59,211 nucleotides of DNA, taken from positions 1 to 59,211 of the forward strand of contig JBQCDV010000084.1 of NCBI GenBank assembly GCA_051960855.1, written 5' to 3'. The notes under the pieces are model-generated. The model was not told the origin of the DNA. It did not search any database and worked only from the letters and a program-made list of their open reading frames with translations. Origin of the DNA: JBQCDV01 sp051960855. Its GTDB lineage: Bacteria > Actinomycetota > Actinomycetes > JAJZTN01. This document shows, piece by piece, positions 17,405 through 25,532 of this stretch. Within the stretch, counting starts at the first letter, position 1, and every line of letters begins with the position of its first letter. Position numbers and translations under genes: made by a program.

Positions 17405-18808
17405 ATGCTGCGGGAGATGCCTCGCCCCCGATGGGTCCGCGAGGCACCGTGGGCACCATGGGCGGCCGTCGCCTCGGTCTGTATCGGCGCGTTCATGGGC
17501 CAACTGGATGCCAGCATCGTCACGATCGCCTACCCCGCACTCCGTTCCGAGCTCGACAGCAGCTACGGGGCGGTGGAGTGGGTCTCGCTGTCCTATCTCG
17601 TGGTGCTGGCCGTCCTGCTCGTGCCGCTCGGCCGGGCCGGGGACGCGCGGGGCCGGAAGCTGCTCTACGTCTGGGGCTTCGCGGTCTTCGCCGCAGCCTC
17701 CGCCGGTTGCGCCCTGGCCCCGTCGCTGGCCTGGCTGCTCGCGGCTCGGGCCGTCCAGGGAGCCGGCGCAGCCCTCCTGCAGGCCAACAGCGTCGCGCTG
17801 GTGGCCCTCAGCGCCCCGCCGCAGCAGCGCCGTTCGGCTCTTGCGGTGCAGGCCGGCGCCCAGGCGCTCGGGCTGGCGCTCGGCCCCGTCGTCGGGGGCG
17901 CCCTCGTGCAGACCGTCGGCTGGCGGTGGGTCTTCGGCGTCAACGTGCCCATCGGGGCCGTCGCTATCGTCGCCGGCCAGCTGCTCCTTCCTCGCACGCG
18001 CGAGCGCGCCGAGCGGGCGCGGGCGGACCTCCCCGGCGGCGTGCTGCTCGGCCTGGCCAGCGTCGCCCTGCTGCTCGCGCTCAGCAGCGTCTCCGGGCTG
18101 GACTGGCCGGCCCCCGTCGCGGTAGCACTGCTCGCCGTCGCCGTGGTGGCCGCAGCGTTCCTCGTGCCTGTCGAACGCCGCCGCGTCGCTCCCCTCATCC
18201 CCCTCGGCGTCCTGTCCGCGCCGGGCGCGGGCTTCGGCCTGGTCACGGCGGCAGCCGGCTACCTGCTGCTGTTCGCGCCGCTGGCGCTGTACCCGGTCGT
18301 CATCACAGGCCGAGCCGGCGGAGCCGGAATCGTCGGGCTGGTGCTGGCCGCGCTTCCGGTGGGTTTCGCGGTGGGCGCGCTGCTGCTCACCGCCGGCCCG
18401 GGCTCGCGCCTGGCGTGGTCGGACACCGGCCGGGTGCGAGCCGGCGCTGTGGTCGCGGCGGCGGCGCTGGCGGGTCTCGCGGGAGCGGGCTCGCGGCTCG
18501 CGGTGCTCGTCCCGCTGCTGCTGCTGCTCGGCGCCGCCATCGGCGTGCTCGCGCCGGCGAACAACGCCCTCGTCATGGCAGCGGCGCCACCCCGTGACAG
18601 CGCGGTGACGGGCGGCCTCATCAGCGTCACCCGCGCGTGGGGCACGGCCCTGGCCGTGGCGCTGCCCGTCCTCGCGGCCCACCACCTGTCGGCGAGGTCA
18701 GCGGAGGTGGCCGTCGCCCTGCCGCTGGCCGCGCTGGCGGTGACCATCGGTGTCCTCGCTCCGGCTAGCCATCGCGGGGACCGCCGACACCGAGGTGTCC
18801 GAAAGTGA
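17405..18808 (+). CDS. MFS transporter, DHA2-like drug efflux family
   Basis: 467 residues, strongly hydrophobic, about 14 predicted membrane spans. Motif A-like loop GRAGDARGRKLLY lies between TM2 and TM3; motif C-like GAQALGLALGPVVGGAL is in TM5, the antiporter motif, and the opening GAFMGQLDASIVTIAYP matches the DHA2 motif D1. It probably exports small amphipathic compounds with proton antiport. Alternative starts at 17402 and 17417 cannot be excluded. Its stop overlaps an in-frame GTG of the following LCP gene, though a better LCP start lies 42 bp later. Confidence 0.9.
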   Translation: MLREMPRPRWVREAPWAPWAAVASVCIGAFMGQLDASIVTIAYPALRSELDSSYGAVEWVSLSYLVVLAVLLVPLGRAGDARGRKLLYVWGFAVFAAASAGCALAPSLAWLLAARAVQGAGAALLQANSVALVALSAPPQQRRSALAVQAGAQALGLALGPVVGGALVQTVGWRWVFGVNVPIGAVAIVAGQLLLPRTRERAERARADLPGGVLLGLASVALLLALSSVSGLDWPAPVAVALLAVAVVAAAFLVPVERRRVAPLIPLGVLSAPGAGFGLVTAAAGYLLLFAPLALYPVVITGRAGGAGIVGLVLAALPVGFAVGALLLTAGPGSRLAWSDTGRVRAGAVVAAAALAGLAGAGSRLAVLVPLLLLLGAAIGVLAPANNALVMAAAPPRDSAVTGGLISVTRAWGTALAVALPVLAAHHLSARSAEVAVALPLAALAVTIGVLAPASHRGDRRHRGVRK

Positions 18809-18846
18809 CCGATCTTCGCGGCGAGCGCCCGTACGCTGGAGGACTG

Positions 18847-20202
18847 ATGTCCTCCACCTCGACGACTCCGCCCCCGACGCTCGTGCCCGCCAGCGGCGGC
18901 GCGCGGTCGGTCGTGCCCCGCCGCGGGCCCCACGTCCCGCGTCACGCCGCCACCCGTCCGTCGTCGACGCTGCACCGGGTCCGGCGCGTGGTGACCGTGC
19001 TGCTCGCGATCGTCGTGGCCGTCGGCGCCGTCTCCGAAGGCACGTTGTTCTACGCCCGCTGGCAGCTCTCGCGGATCCCCACCTTCACGGCCGCTCCGGT
19101 CGGCGGCGGCAGCACCGGAGGCGGTGCGGCCGCTGCGCCTGCGCCGCTGTCGCTGCCAGCGGCGTTCAACGACGTCACGACGTTCCTGCTCTTCACGACG
19201 GGCAGCCGCGGCATGACCGCCGAGGAAGCCAAGCGCTACAACATCCCCGATGTCGAGAAGCGCGGCGAGGACAGCCTCACCGACTCCATCATCCTGGCGG
19301 TGCTCGACGCCCCCCAGCGGCGGCTGTCGCTGCTGTCCATCCCCCGCGACACCTGGATCGCCTCGCGCGGCTCCCGCATCAACGAGATCTTCGTGACCTC
19401 CGGGCCGCAGGCCCTCGCCGACGAGGTGACCTCGCTCACCGGCATCCCGGTGAACCACATGGTGTCGATCAGCTTCGTCGCCGCGGCCCGGCTGGCCGAC
19501 ACCGTCGACGGCATCGACATCGAGATCCCGACGCCGATGCGCGACAGCAAGAGTCACCTCGACATCCCCTTCGCCGGCTGCGTGCACCTCGACGGCCGCA
19601 ACGCGCTGGCGTTCGCCCGGTCCCGTCACACGCAGGTGCAGGTCGACGGCCGGTGGCAGACGGATGCCTCGGCGAGCGACTTCGGCCGGTCGACGCGGCA
19701 GCAGGCCGTCATCACCGCAGCGCTGGGCAAGCTGCTGACGCCGAAGCTGCCGATCCTGCTGCCCCGCCTCGGCGACACCGCCGCAGCCACCCTGCAGATC
19801 GACGCGGGCCTGGACATGGGCACCGTCTTCGACACCGCCCGCGTCCTCGCCACCGGCACCAAACTGAAGGTCGTCCACCTCGGCCTGACCTCGACCATCG
19901 GACAGGTGGGCAAGGCGAGCGTGGTGTTCTCCGAGCCGCACGCGTCGGCCAAGGTGCTCGCAGGGCTGATCTCCGAGGTTCCCGGCGCGGAGTGGCCGAG
20001 CTGGATCCCGGACAGCGACAGGGAGGCCGCCCTCGCTCCGGCTGCACCGACGCAGAGCGGTGACCCCGAGTCGGCCTCGCCCAGCCCCTCGGGCACCGCA
20101 GACACCAGCGTGGTCGGCAGCGACACCCCCATCAGCGTCAAGGGCTTCGACACGGGCAAGCACACCGACTACCGGCCCTGCTCCGACGGCCGCACTCCCT
20201 GA
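18847..20202 (+). CDS. LytR-CpsA-Psr (LCP) family cell-wall ligase
   Basis: 451 residues. A cytoplasmic Arg-rich N-terminus, one membrane span (about residues 48-72) and an extracellular LCP domain (about 110-310) with SIPRDTW, SRINEIF, VDGIDIEIP and the Arg-rich FARSRHTQVQVDG segment. LCP proteins attach glycopolymers such as teichoic acid or arabinogalactan to peptidoglycan. The ATG at 18847 has GGAGGA about five bases upstream; the overlapping GTG at 18805 does not. The C-terminal ~60 residues are Pro/Ser-rich. Likely co-transcribed with the upstream MFS gene. Confidence 0.9.
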   Translation: MSSTSTTPPPTLVPASGGARSVVPRRGPHVPRHAATRPSSTLHRVRRVVTVLLAIVVAVGAVSEGTLFYARWQLSRIPTFTAAPVGGGSTGGGAAAAPAPLSLPAAFNDVTTFLLFTTGSRGMTAEEAKRYNIPDVEKRGEDSLTDSIILAVLDAPQRRLSLLSIPRDTWIASRGSRINEIFVTSGPQALADEVTSLTGIPVNHMVSISFVAAARLADTVDGIDIEIPTPMRDSKSHLDIPFAGCVHLDGRNALAFARSRHTQVQVDGRWQTDASASDFGRSTRQQAVITAALGKLLTPKLPILLPRLGDTAAATLQIDAGLDMGTVFDTARVLATGTKLKVVHLGLTSTIGQVGKASVVFSEPHASAKVLAGLISEVPGAEWPSWIPDSDREAALAPAAPTQSGDPESASPSPSGTADTSVVGSDTPISVKGFDTGKHTDYRPCSDGRTP

Positions 20203-20260
20203 GGGTCTAAGGCACCTCGACCGCTCCGGCGCTGTGCGCCACGCAGGCGTCGAGCGTCGT

Positions 20261-21169
20261 TCAGGCCGACAGCGAGGGCACCGCGAGCCGCGCCACGCAG
20301 GTGACCGAGCCGGGCGCCACCTCGGTGAACCCCGCGTCGCGCACGGCCACGATCCCGTCCTCGGGGCGCTCGCGGCGGACAAGATCCTCGAACGCCGGTG
20401 CGTCGGCGGGCGTCAGCCGCAGCGGGAACCCCGCGGACGCCCAGGCAGCGACTCGGTCCTCGGGTAGCAGCATGAGCGCGAGCTGGCTGGCGTGCGCGAC
20501 CTGCGCGACCGACTTGCCGGTGGTCATCGACAGGCGCGGATTCACCGCGATGGTCAGGACCTCGGCCGCGCGGACCCCGGTCGCCCGGACCTCGGCATCG
20601 CTATCGGCATCAGCAGGAACACCGGCAGGGACACCGGCAGCCGCGTCTGGGGCTGGCAGCCGGAAGCACGACGGGTTCCCAGCGACAACGTCGTTCGCGC
20701 CGGGCAGGTCGAGGCCGCCGATCTGCAGGCGGTCGATCTCGGGCGGTGGGGCCGACACGGGGTGCGGCAGCAGCGCGCGGACCTCGCCGCCGGGCACCGC
20801 GACCGTGACGCCGGGCAGCTCCGACAGCGCGTCCCAGCGTGTGGCACGGGCCCGTCGCGCGAGCTTGCGGATGCGCCCGTCGAGCCACTGCTCGAGCGGG
20901 GGGCGCCACGGACCGGGGTCCACCTCCGGCCCTGAGCCAGGCGCGACTCGGGCATCGCCCAGCAGTGCCACGACGGCGAGAGCCGCCGCCGTCAGGACCG
21001 CCTCGTGCGCGGGGGCCCCCGTTCGCTCGACGCGGACGACCAGCGGCAGCGCCCAGGGGTCGGGTTCGTCCTGTCCGAGCGCCCGCAGGGGTCGCGCCTC
21101 GCGCCAGGACAGCGCGACGGCCACCTCCCCGGGTATGCCGTCAGAGGTGGCCGTCGCGATCGCTGTCAC
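20261..21169 (-). CDS. PTH2-like peptidyl-tRNA hydrolase domain protein
   Basis: 302 residues. The C-terminal ~120 residues carry the PTH2-like signature NPRLSMTTGKSVAQVAHASQLAL, comparable with the MxxGKxxAQxxHA motif of Pth2 enzymes, and end with PGSVTCVARL. The N-terminal part (about 1-150) is Ala/Arg-rich, with no known domain recognised. Proteins of this layout are found in actinobacteria and annotated as peptidyl-tRNA hydrolase; real activity is unproven. It starts at a GTG (21169) with a distant GGTGAG, so the start is moderately sure. Convergent with the LCP gene. Confidence 0.75.
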   Translation of the reverse strand: MTAIATATSDGIPGEVAVALSWREARPLRALGQDEPDPWALPLVVRVERTGAPAHEAVLTAAALAVVALLGDARVAPGSGPEVDPGPWRPPLEQWLDGRIRKLARRARATRWDALSELPGVTVAVPGGEVRALLPHPVSAPPPEIDRLQIGGLDLPGANDVVAGNPSCFRLPAPDAAAGVPAGVPADADSDAEVRATGVRAAEVLTIAVNPRLSMTTGKSVAQVAHASQLALMLLPEDRVAAWASAGFPLRLTPADAPAFEDLVRRERPEDGIVAVRDAGFTEVAPGSVTCVARLAVPSLSA

Positions 21170-21223
21170 TGCTGCAGGCTCTCACCTGCGTCAGTGACCC
21201 TGCCGGGCTGGGCGCCCGTCGTC

Positions 21224-22147
21224 TTACCGGTCCTGGCGCTCCTGGGTCTTAGTCAGGTCGACCACGCTGTCACCAGTGCGGCCATCATCGGCGAGGTCGC
21301 CCTCGGCGCCGATGCGCTCCTTGCGGACCTGCTCGTTGACCTGCGCCTCGTCCTGCTCGACGTCCTTCTCGACGCGCACGCGCTCGACGGGGACAGTCTC
21401 CTTGGTCACGATCGGCCGCTCCTCGGTGAGGGTGGCCTCGTGCTCCTCCTCCGACAGGTCCGGGCCGTCAAGCGCGTCGCCGCGGTTGGCGTCGGTGATG
21501 GGCTCGGTCACGAGGCGCGCGCGCTCCTTGCTCACCGGCACGGTGACGTTGACGTCCTCGGTCTCGACCCACTTGCGCAGGCGGGCACGCCCGGTCTGGA
21601 CTCGCTCGGTGCCGGCGTGGACCCGCTCCTCGGACCGCGTCATCGCGTCGTCGGTGGTGGGACCAGAGGTGTCACGGCCGACGGCGGCGGTCGTCTCGTC
21701 GGCGGTGCCCGTGCGGGGACCCGAGGCGTTGCCGACTCCGGCCGTCTCGGGGGCGAGGCCGCCGGTCGCCATCGCGGCAGTGCCCGTGTCGCGGCCGGTC
21801 GTGGGCAGCCCGGTGTCCGAGCGGCTGTCGGAGTAGTTCAACCCGTAATACGAGTAGAGCTCCTGCTCCTGGTCCTGCGAGAGGTGCCCGTCGGCGGGGT
21901 TGACGTTGGGGGCGTCCTTGATCTGGTTCTTGCTGTAGGGGACGGTGACGCCGTCGCCGGTCGTGCTCGCCTCGGCGAGCGGCACATAGCTCTCGTTGGA
22001 CCCGAAGAACCCGGTGTTGACGGTGGCGAACTCCGGCTGGCCGGTCTCGTCGTCGAGGAAGACCTGACCGATCTTGCCGATCTTGTCCCCGTCGGATGCG
22101 TAGAGGGTCGAGCCCATGACCGTCGAGAGGTCCTCGGTGCGAATCAC
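21224..22147 (-). CDS. PRC-barrel and DUF2382 domain protein
   Basis: 307 residues, acidic. A PRC-barrel domain (about 8-80: GSTLYASDGDKIGKIGQVFLD) is followed by a Thr/Gly-rich linker and a C-terminal DUF2382 domain (about 180-290) with the repeated RKWVETEDVNVTVPVSKERA and TKETVPVERVRVEKDV pattern. No signal peptide, so probably cytoplasmic. Such proteins are often stress-linked in actinobacteria and Deinococcus, but function is unknown. A GTG start at 22147 has AAGGAG eight bases upstream. Single-gene unit, divergent from the FG-GAP protein. Confidence 0.88.
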   Translation of the reverse strand: MIRTEDLSTVMGSTLYASDGDKIGKIGQVFLDDETGQPEFATVNTGFFGSNESYVPLAEASTTGDGVTVPYSKNQIKDAPNVNPADGHLSQDQEQELYSYYGLNYSDSRSDTGLPTTGRDTGTAAMATGGLAPETAGVGNASGPRTGTADETTAAVGRDTSGPTTDDAMTRSEERVHAGTERVQTGRARLRKWVETEDVNVTVPVSKERARLVTEPITDANRGDALDGPDLSEEEHEATLTEERPIVTKETVPVERVRVEKDVEQDEAQVNEQVRKERIGAEGDLADDGRTGDSVVDLTKTQERQDR

Positions 22148-22338
22148 TGCGCGATCTCCTTGGCTTGAAGGTAGGTGTGCTGACGTTCGTGTAGCGCCCT
22201 CTGTCGTTGCCGCCTGTTACGGCCCGAAACGCAAAGCAGGTCAATACCGCCTGAAAGGGACGAATCGGCGTCGATTCGGTGACGACACGCCCTGGCGATG
22301 ACTCAAGCCGGAGGGCGCCGCCGCCGAGACTCCGTGCT

Positions 22339-23874
22339 ATGCGCTGGATCGGGTCTCGTCGCGCCATCACCGCCGCCGCTGCCTCCGCCGCCCTGCTCGC
22401 TGCGGTCGTCGGCCCAGCCGCCCCGTCGTCAGCCGACCCGGCGCCGGTGTCGTTCACGGCACCGATCGAGGGGTGGCCCACCCCGTGGATCAGCGAGAAG
22501 GGCTGCGACAGCACCCCGAAGGCAGGCACGAACAGCCTGGCGAACCTGCTGATCAGCTCGTGGGGCAACTTCGGCGGCTTCCTCACCGACCGCACGTGCA
22601 GCGCGACCGCCGAGAGCGGGCACGACGACTACCGCGCCATCGACTGGATTATCAACGTCCGCCAGAGCGACCAGGCGGGCGTCGCCGCGTCGTTCCTGTC
22701 GTGGCTGACAGCGACGGACGCCGACGGCAACCCAGACGCCATGGCGCGGCGGCTCGGCGTCATGTACGTCATCTGGAACAACTCCATGTGGCGCGCCTAC
22801 CCCCACAACGGCAACCCGGCCGGATCGTGGGAGCCATACCTGAGCTGCGCCACCACCGCCTGGGCGACCTCGGCGTACGACACGACCTGCCATCGCAACC
22901 ACATCCACGTCTCGCTGACGCCGGAGGGCGCCGCCGGTACGACGTCGTACTGGTCGACCGGCGGCGGCAGCTCGACGACGGGCACCGACAGCGGAAGCGC
23001 TCCAGTCAGCGCCCCCGCGCCCGTGCCGGCCCCGCAGCCGGCACCTCAGCCGGCACCGCAGCCGGCACCTCAGCCGGCACCTCAGCCGGCACCGCAACCC
23101 GCCACGGCTCCGGGACCGAAGGCTCCGTTGCGCGTGCTGGCAGCGGCCGGTGACCTCAACCGCGATGGGCGGGCGGACCTACTCGCCATCGATGCCGCCG
23201 GCGTGCTGTGGCGCTACGACGGCACCAGCAACGGCGTCGGGAGCGCCGTGCGACTCTCGACCGGCTGGGGCTCGATCCGGACCGTCACCGCTGGCGGCGA
23301 CTGGAACCGTGATGGCAAGGCCGACGTGATCGCCAGCGACGCCCGCAGCGGAGCCGTCTACCTCTATCCCGGACGGGGCAACGGCACGCTGGGTGCCCGG
23401 TCCGTGCTGGCTTCACGCGGCTTCACGAAGTCCCTGCTCGCTGGCGGCGGCGACCTCAACCGCGACGGCCGTCCGGACCTGGTCGAGCGGACGCCGTCCG
23501 GACGACTCCTCGTCTACCTCAACGCGGCGAAGCTCGGGGTCGGGCGGCTCGTCACGTGGCAGTACGCGACGGCCACGGGGATCACCCTCGCCGACACCAA
23601 CCGGGACGGTGTCGCCGATCTGGTGGCCAAGGACTCGGCCGGTCGGCTCTGGCGCGCGAACGGCAACGGGCGTGGCAGCTTCGGCGCCCGCGCCGTGATC
23701 GGGACGAGTGGCTGGCAGACGATGACGGCGATCGCCGGCGTGCAGGACCTGTCGCAGGACCGAGTGAGCGACCTGGTCGCCCGCGACTACCGGGGCCGGC
23801 TGTGGCTGTACCCCGGGACGGCGGCCGGAGGTCTCGACGCCCGCAACCGGGACCTGCTGGCCTCCGGGGTCTAG
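22339..23874 (+). CDS. Secreted protein: LAS-type peptidase-like domain plus FG-GAP/VCBS repeats
   Basis: 511 residues with a Sec signal peptide (MRWIGSRR, hydrophobic core, cleavage near SSA-DPAP). An N-terminal domain (about 35-195) has GHDDYRAIDW and RNHIHVSL; the H...D and HxH spacing recalls LAS (M15/ARB_07466-like) zinc peptidases. A Pro-Gln linker of PAPQ repeats leads to at least five FG-GAP-like repeats with DxNxDGxxD calcium loops (DLNRDGRADLL, DWNRDGKADVI, DLNRDGRPDLV, DTNRDGVADLV). It is probably a cell-wall-active or surface-binding exoenzyme. The ATG at 22339 is chosen because it begins the signal peptide; a GTG 20 codons upstream is possible. Confidence 0.8.
   Translation: MRWIGSRRAITAAAASAALLAAVVGPAAPSSADPAPVSFTAPIEGWPTPWISEKGCDSTPKAGTNSLANLLISSWGNFGGFLTDRTCSATAESGHDDYRAIDWIINVRQSDQAGVAASFLSWLTATDADGNPDAMARRLGVMYVIWNNSMWRAYPHNGNPAGSWEPYLSCATTAWATSAYDTTCHRNHIHVSLTPEGAAGTTSYWSTGGGSSTTGTDSGSAPVSAPAPVPAPQPAPQPAPQPAPQPAPQPAPQPATAPGPKAPLRVLAAAGDLNRDGRADLLAIDAAGVLWRYDGTSNGVGSAVRLSTGWGSIRTVTAGGDWNRDGKADVIASDARSGAVYLYPGRGNGTLGARSVLASRGFTKSLLAGGGDLNRDGRPDLVERTPSGRLLVYLNAAKLGVGRLVTWQYATATGITLADTNRDGVADLVAKDSAGRLWRANGNGRGSFGARAVIGTSGWQTMTAIAGVQDLSQDRVSDLVARDYRGRLWLYPGTAAGGLDARNRDLLASGV
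23034..23100 (+). repeat. 12-bp tandem repeats encoding the Pro-Ala-Pro-Gln linker
   Basis: Five to six near-identical copies of CCGGCACCTCAG (with CCG as a synonymous variant of CTC) inside the FG-GAP gene. Such repeats can change in number by slippage, altering linker length without breaking the frame. Confidence 0.85.
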
Positions 23875-23881
23875 CCGCTGC

Positions 23882-24442
23882 TCAAAGGTGCAGCTGCACG
23901 ATCACGATGAGAAAGCACCAGACGGGCACCGAGAGCAAGGACAGCGCCGCGGTGGCCGTACGCACCCGGGTCGGTGAGCGCACCACGAGGCGCACCAGCA
24001 GGACTGCCGCGATGCCGACGAGTCCTCCGAGGCTGTTGAGGATGACGTCGTCCACGTCAGATGACCCGACCGCAAGCACCCACTGGAGGACCTCGGCGGC
24101 GACGCTGACTGCGGCGACCGCGAGCAAGGCCAGCCACCCGGGTGCGCGACGGCCGAACCACCGCGCGTAGACGCCCAGGGGGATGAAGAGGACGACGTTG
24201 CCGACCACGTTGGCCCACGCGAAGGGACTCAAGCCAGCCGAGCCGGCGGAGACGTAGGAGCTGATGGTCTGCAACGGCACGAGGTTGACCGACCGCTGCG
24301 TCCCGGGGGCACGGGAGAGGAACAGCACCTTCAGCAGGAAGACCGCGTAGAGGGTGAAGCCCGTGAGGATGGCCACCAGCTCGGCCCGTGACCGCCTCGT
24401 CGCGTCGGGCGGCGCCGGCACGACTGTCCCCCGGTCACCCAT
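23882..24442 (-). CDS. VanZ-family membrane protein
   Basis: 186 residues with five predicted membrane helices. The VanZ signature is seen in VNLVPLQTI, then FAWANVVGNVVLFIPLGVYA and AAVSVAAEVLQWVL with SSDVDDVILNSLGG, the conserved acidic/Asn motif of the family. The ATG at 24442 follows a TAGGAT -10 box by seven bases, suggesting a leaderless transcript. It is unrelated in context to the shorter VanZ protein at 12,868. Physiological role unknown. Confidence 0.85.
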   Translation of the reverse strand: MGDRGTVVPAPPDATRRSRAELVAILTGFTLYAVFLLKVLFLSRAPGTQRSVNLVPLQTISSYVSAGSAGLSPFAWANVVGNVVLFIPLGVYARWFGRRAPGWLALLAVAAVSVAAEVLQWVLAVGSSDVDDVILNSLGGLVGIAAVLLVRLVVRSPTRVRTATAALSLLSVPVWCFLIVIVQLHL

Positions 24443-24449
24443 CCCGACG

Positions 24450-24455
24450 ATCCTA
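24450..24455 (-). promoter_or_regulatory. -10 box of a probable leaderless VanZ transcript
   Basis: TAGGAT on the minus strand, seven bases before the ATG, matching the actinobacterial TANNNT consensus. No clear -35 box was verified. Confidence 0.4.
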
Positions 24456-24477
24456 GGGCGGCGTCACGCCAGACGAC

Positions 24478-24507
24478 GAAGGGCCGGTCCATCAGGACCG
24501 GCCCTTC
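24478..24507 (-). terminator. Hairpin terminator of ssrA
   Basis: A 13-bp perfect stem (24478-24490 with 24495-24507) and a 4-nt loop, beginning 11 nt beyond the 3' end of tmRNA. No T-run follows. Confidence 0.7.
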
Positions 24508-24518
24508 GGTTGAACAGG

Positions 24519-24910
24519 GGTGGAGGTGGCGGGAATTGAACCCGCGTCCTTCGGCATGAGAACAAGGCTTCTCCGGGCGCAGCCTGCTGTGATTTTCTCA
24601 GCCCCGGCAGTCACGCAGGCAAGCTGCCGACAGGCTCAGTCACTGTTTGATTTTCCTACCGACCCCGTGACCGGGTCGACAGGTTGAGCTCCCTGAATGA
24701 GGCCAGCATCCGGGTCGGGAGCATCCCCGGGCTGACCGCAGCGTTAGTTGCTAGTCGCTCAGGCCGCGAGGGCGCAAGCGTTCTTGCTGCTGCAGTGCGC
24801 GTTGGTATTGGCGCTTGTTTCTTTTGCTGGGCATGGTTAACGAGATCACCCCAGCACTCCTCGGCCCGCTTCCCCTGGACAGATGTCCGAAGTCGAGACC
24901 ATTCACCCCC
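24519..24910 (-). ncRNA. ssrA: Transfer-messenger RNA (tmRNA)
   Basis: The 5' end GGGGGUGAAUGGUCUCGAC and the 3' TΨC-like arm GGUUCAAUUCCCGCC with CACCUCC form the tRNA-like domain: the seven acceptor pairs (24904-24910 with 24522-24528) include one G-U. The terminal CCA is only partly encoded. The tag frame, read to UGA at the typical ALAA end, gives ANTNAHCSSKNACALAA, with the resume codon placed by analogy with known ANT-type actinobacterial tags. tmRNA rescues stalled ribosomes with SmpB, encoded 140 bp upstream on the same strand. About 392 nt, normal for the family. The two Cys in the tag are unusual. Confidence 0.93.
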
Positions 24911-25050
24911 TGTGATGTTGTCAAGCAGCGCCGCCGGCACCGCGACAGGCTTCCCCGCCTCGGCCACCGCCAGCGTCGTTCAGACTACCCACTCCAACGC
25001 GGCGGCATCCAGTGAGATTCCCCCGGACGGAGGCTCCCCCAGACGGCGGG

Positions 25051-25530
25051 CTAGCGGGTCATGCCCTTGGCGTAGCGGCCGATGGCCCGCTGCATCTCCC
25101 GCTGGGCGTCGCGCTCGGCGAGGGTCTGCCGCTTGTCGTAGGACTTCTTGCCGCGGGCGAGGGCGAGCTCGACCTTGGCCTTGCCGTCCTTGAAGTACAG
25201 CGAGAGGGGCACGAGGGTGGCACCGCTCTCCTTGGTCTTGCCGATGAGGCGCTCGATCTCACCGCGGTGCAGCAGCAGCTTGCGCCGACGCCGGGGGGCG
25301 TGGTTGGTCCAGGTGCCCTGCGTGTACTCCGGGATGTGCACGCCCTCGAGCCAGATCTCGCCGTCACGGATGGTGGCGAAGCCGTCGACCAGGCTCGCCC
25401 GGCCGGCGCGCAACGATTTGACCTCGGTGCCGGTCAGCACGATGCCAGCCTCGTAGGTCGTCTCCACGTGGTAGTCGTGGCGCGCCTTCTTGTTCTGCGC
25501 GATCAGCTTGTGGCCCTGCTCCTTGGGCAC
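25051..25530 (-). CDS. smpB: SsrA-binding protein SmpB
   Basis: 159 residues. Family landmarks: IAQNKKARHDYHVETTYEAG, LTGTEVKSLRAGRASLVDGFA, NHAPRRRRKLLLH and the basic C-terminal tail GKKSYDKRQTLAERD. It binds the tRNA-like part of tmRNA and delivers it to stalled ribosomes; the tail enters the empty mRNA channel. A GTG start follows GGGAGGGG. It begins two bases after the S41 peptidase stop, so the two are one transcription unit; ssrA lies downstream. Confidence 0.97.
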   Translation of the reverse strand: MPKEQGHKLIAQNKKARHDYHVETTYEAGIVLTGTEVKSLRAGRASLVDGFATIRDGEIWLEGVHIPEYTQGTWTNHAPRRRRKLLLHRGEIERLIGKTKESGATLVPLSLYFKDGKAKVELALARGKKSYDKRQTLAERDAQREMQRAIGRYAKGMTR

Positions 25531-25532
25531 GC

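Noticed and set aside
18259..20382. 707-codon minus-strand frame across the MFS and LCP genes
   Set aside because: Antisense shadow with low-complexity Arg/Gly translation.
23034..23100. Short regularly spaced repeats considered as a CRISPR array
   Set aside because: Direct 12-bp tandem copies without spacers that encode a Pro-Ala-Pro-Gln linker in frame.
24519..24910. tmRNA gene considered as the attachment site of the accessory region
   Set aside because: Both tmRNA ends are flanked by ordinary chromosomal genes; the accessory DNA begins 11 kb away inside tadA relics.
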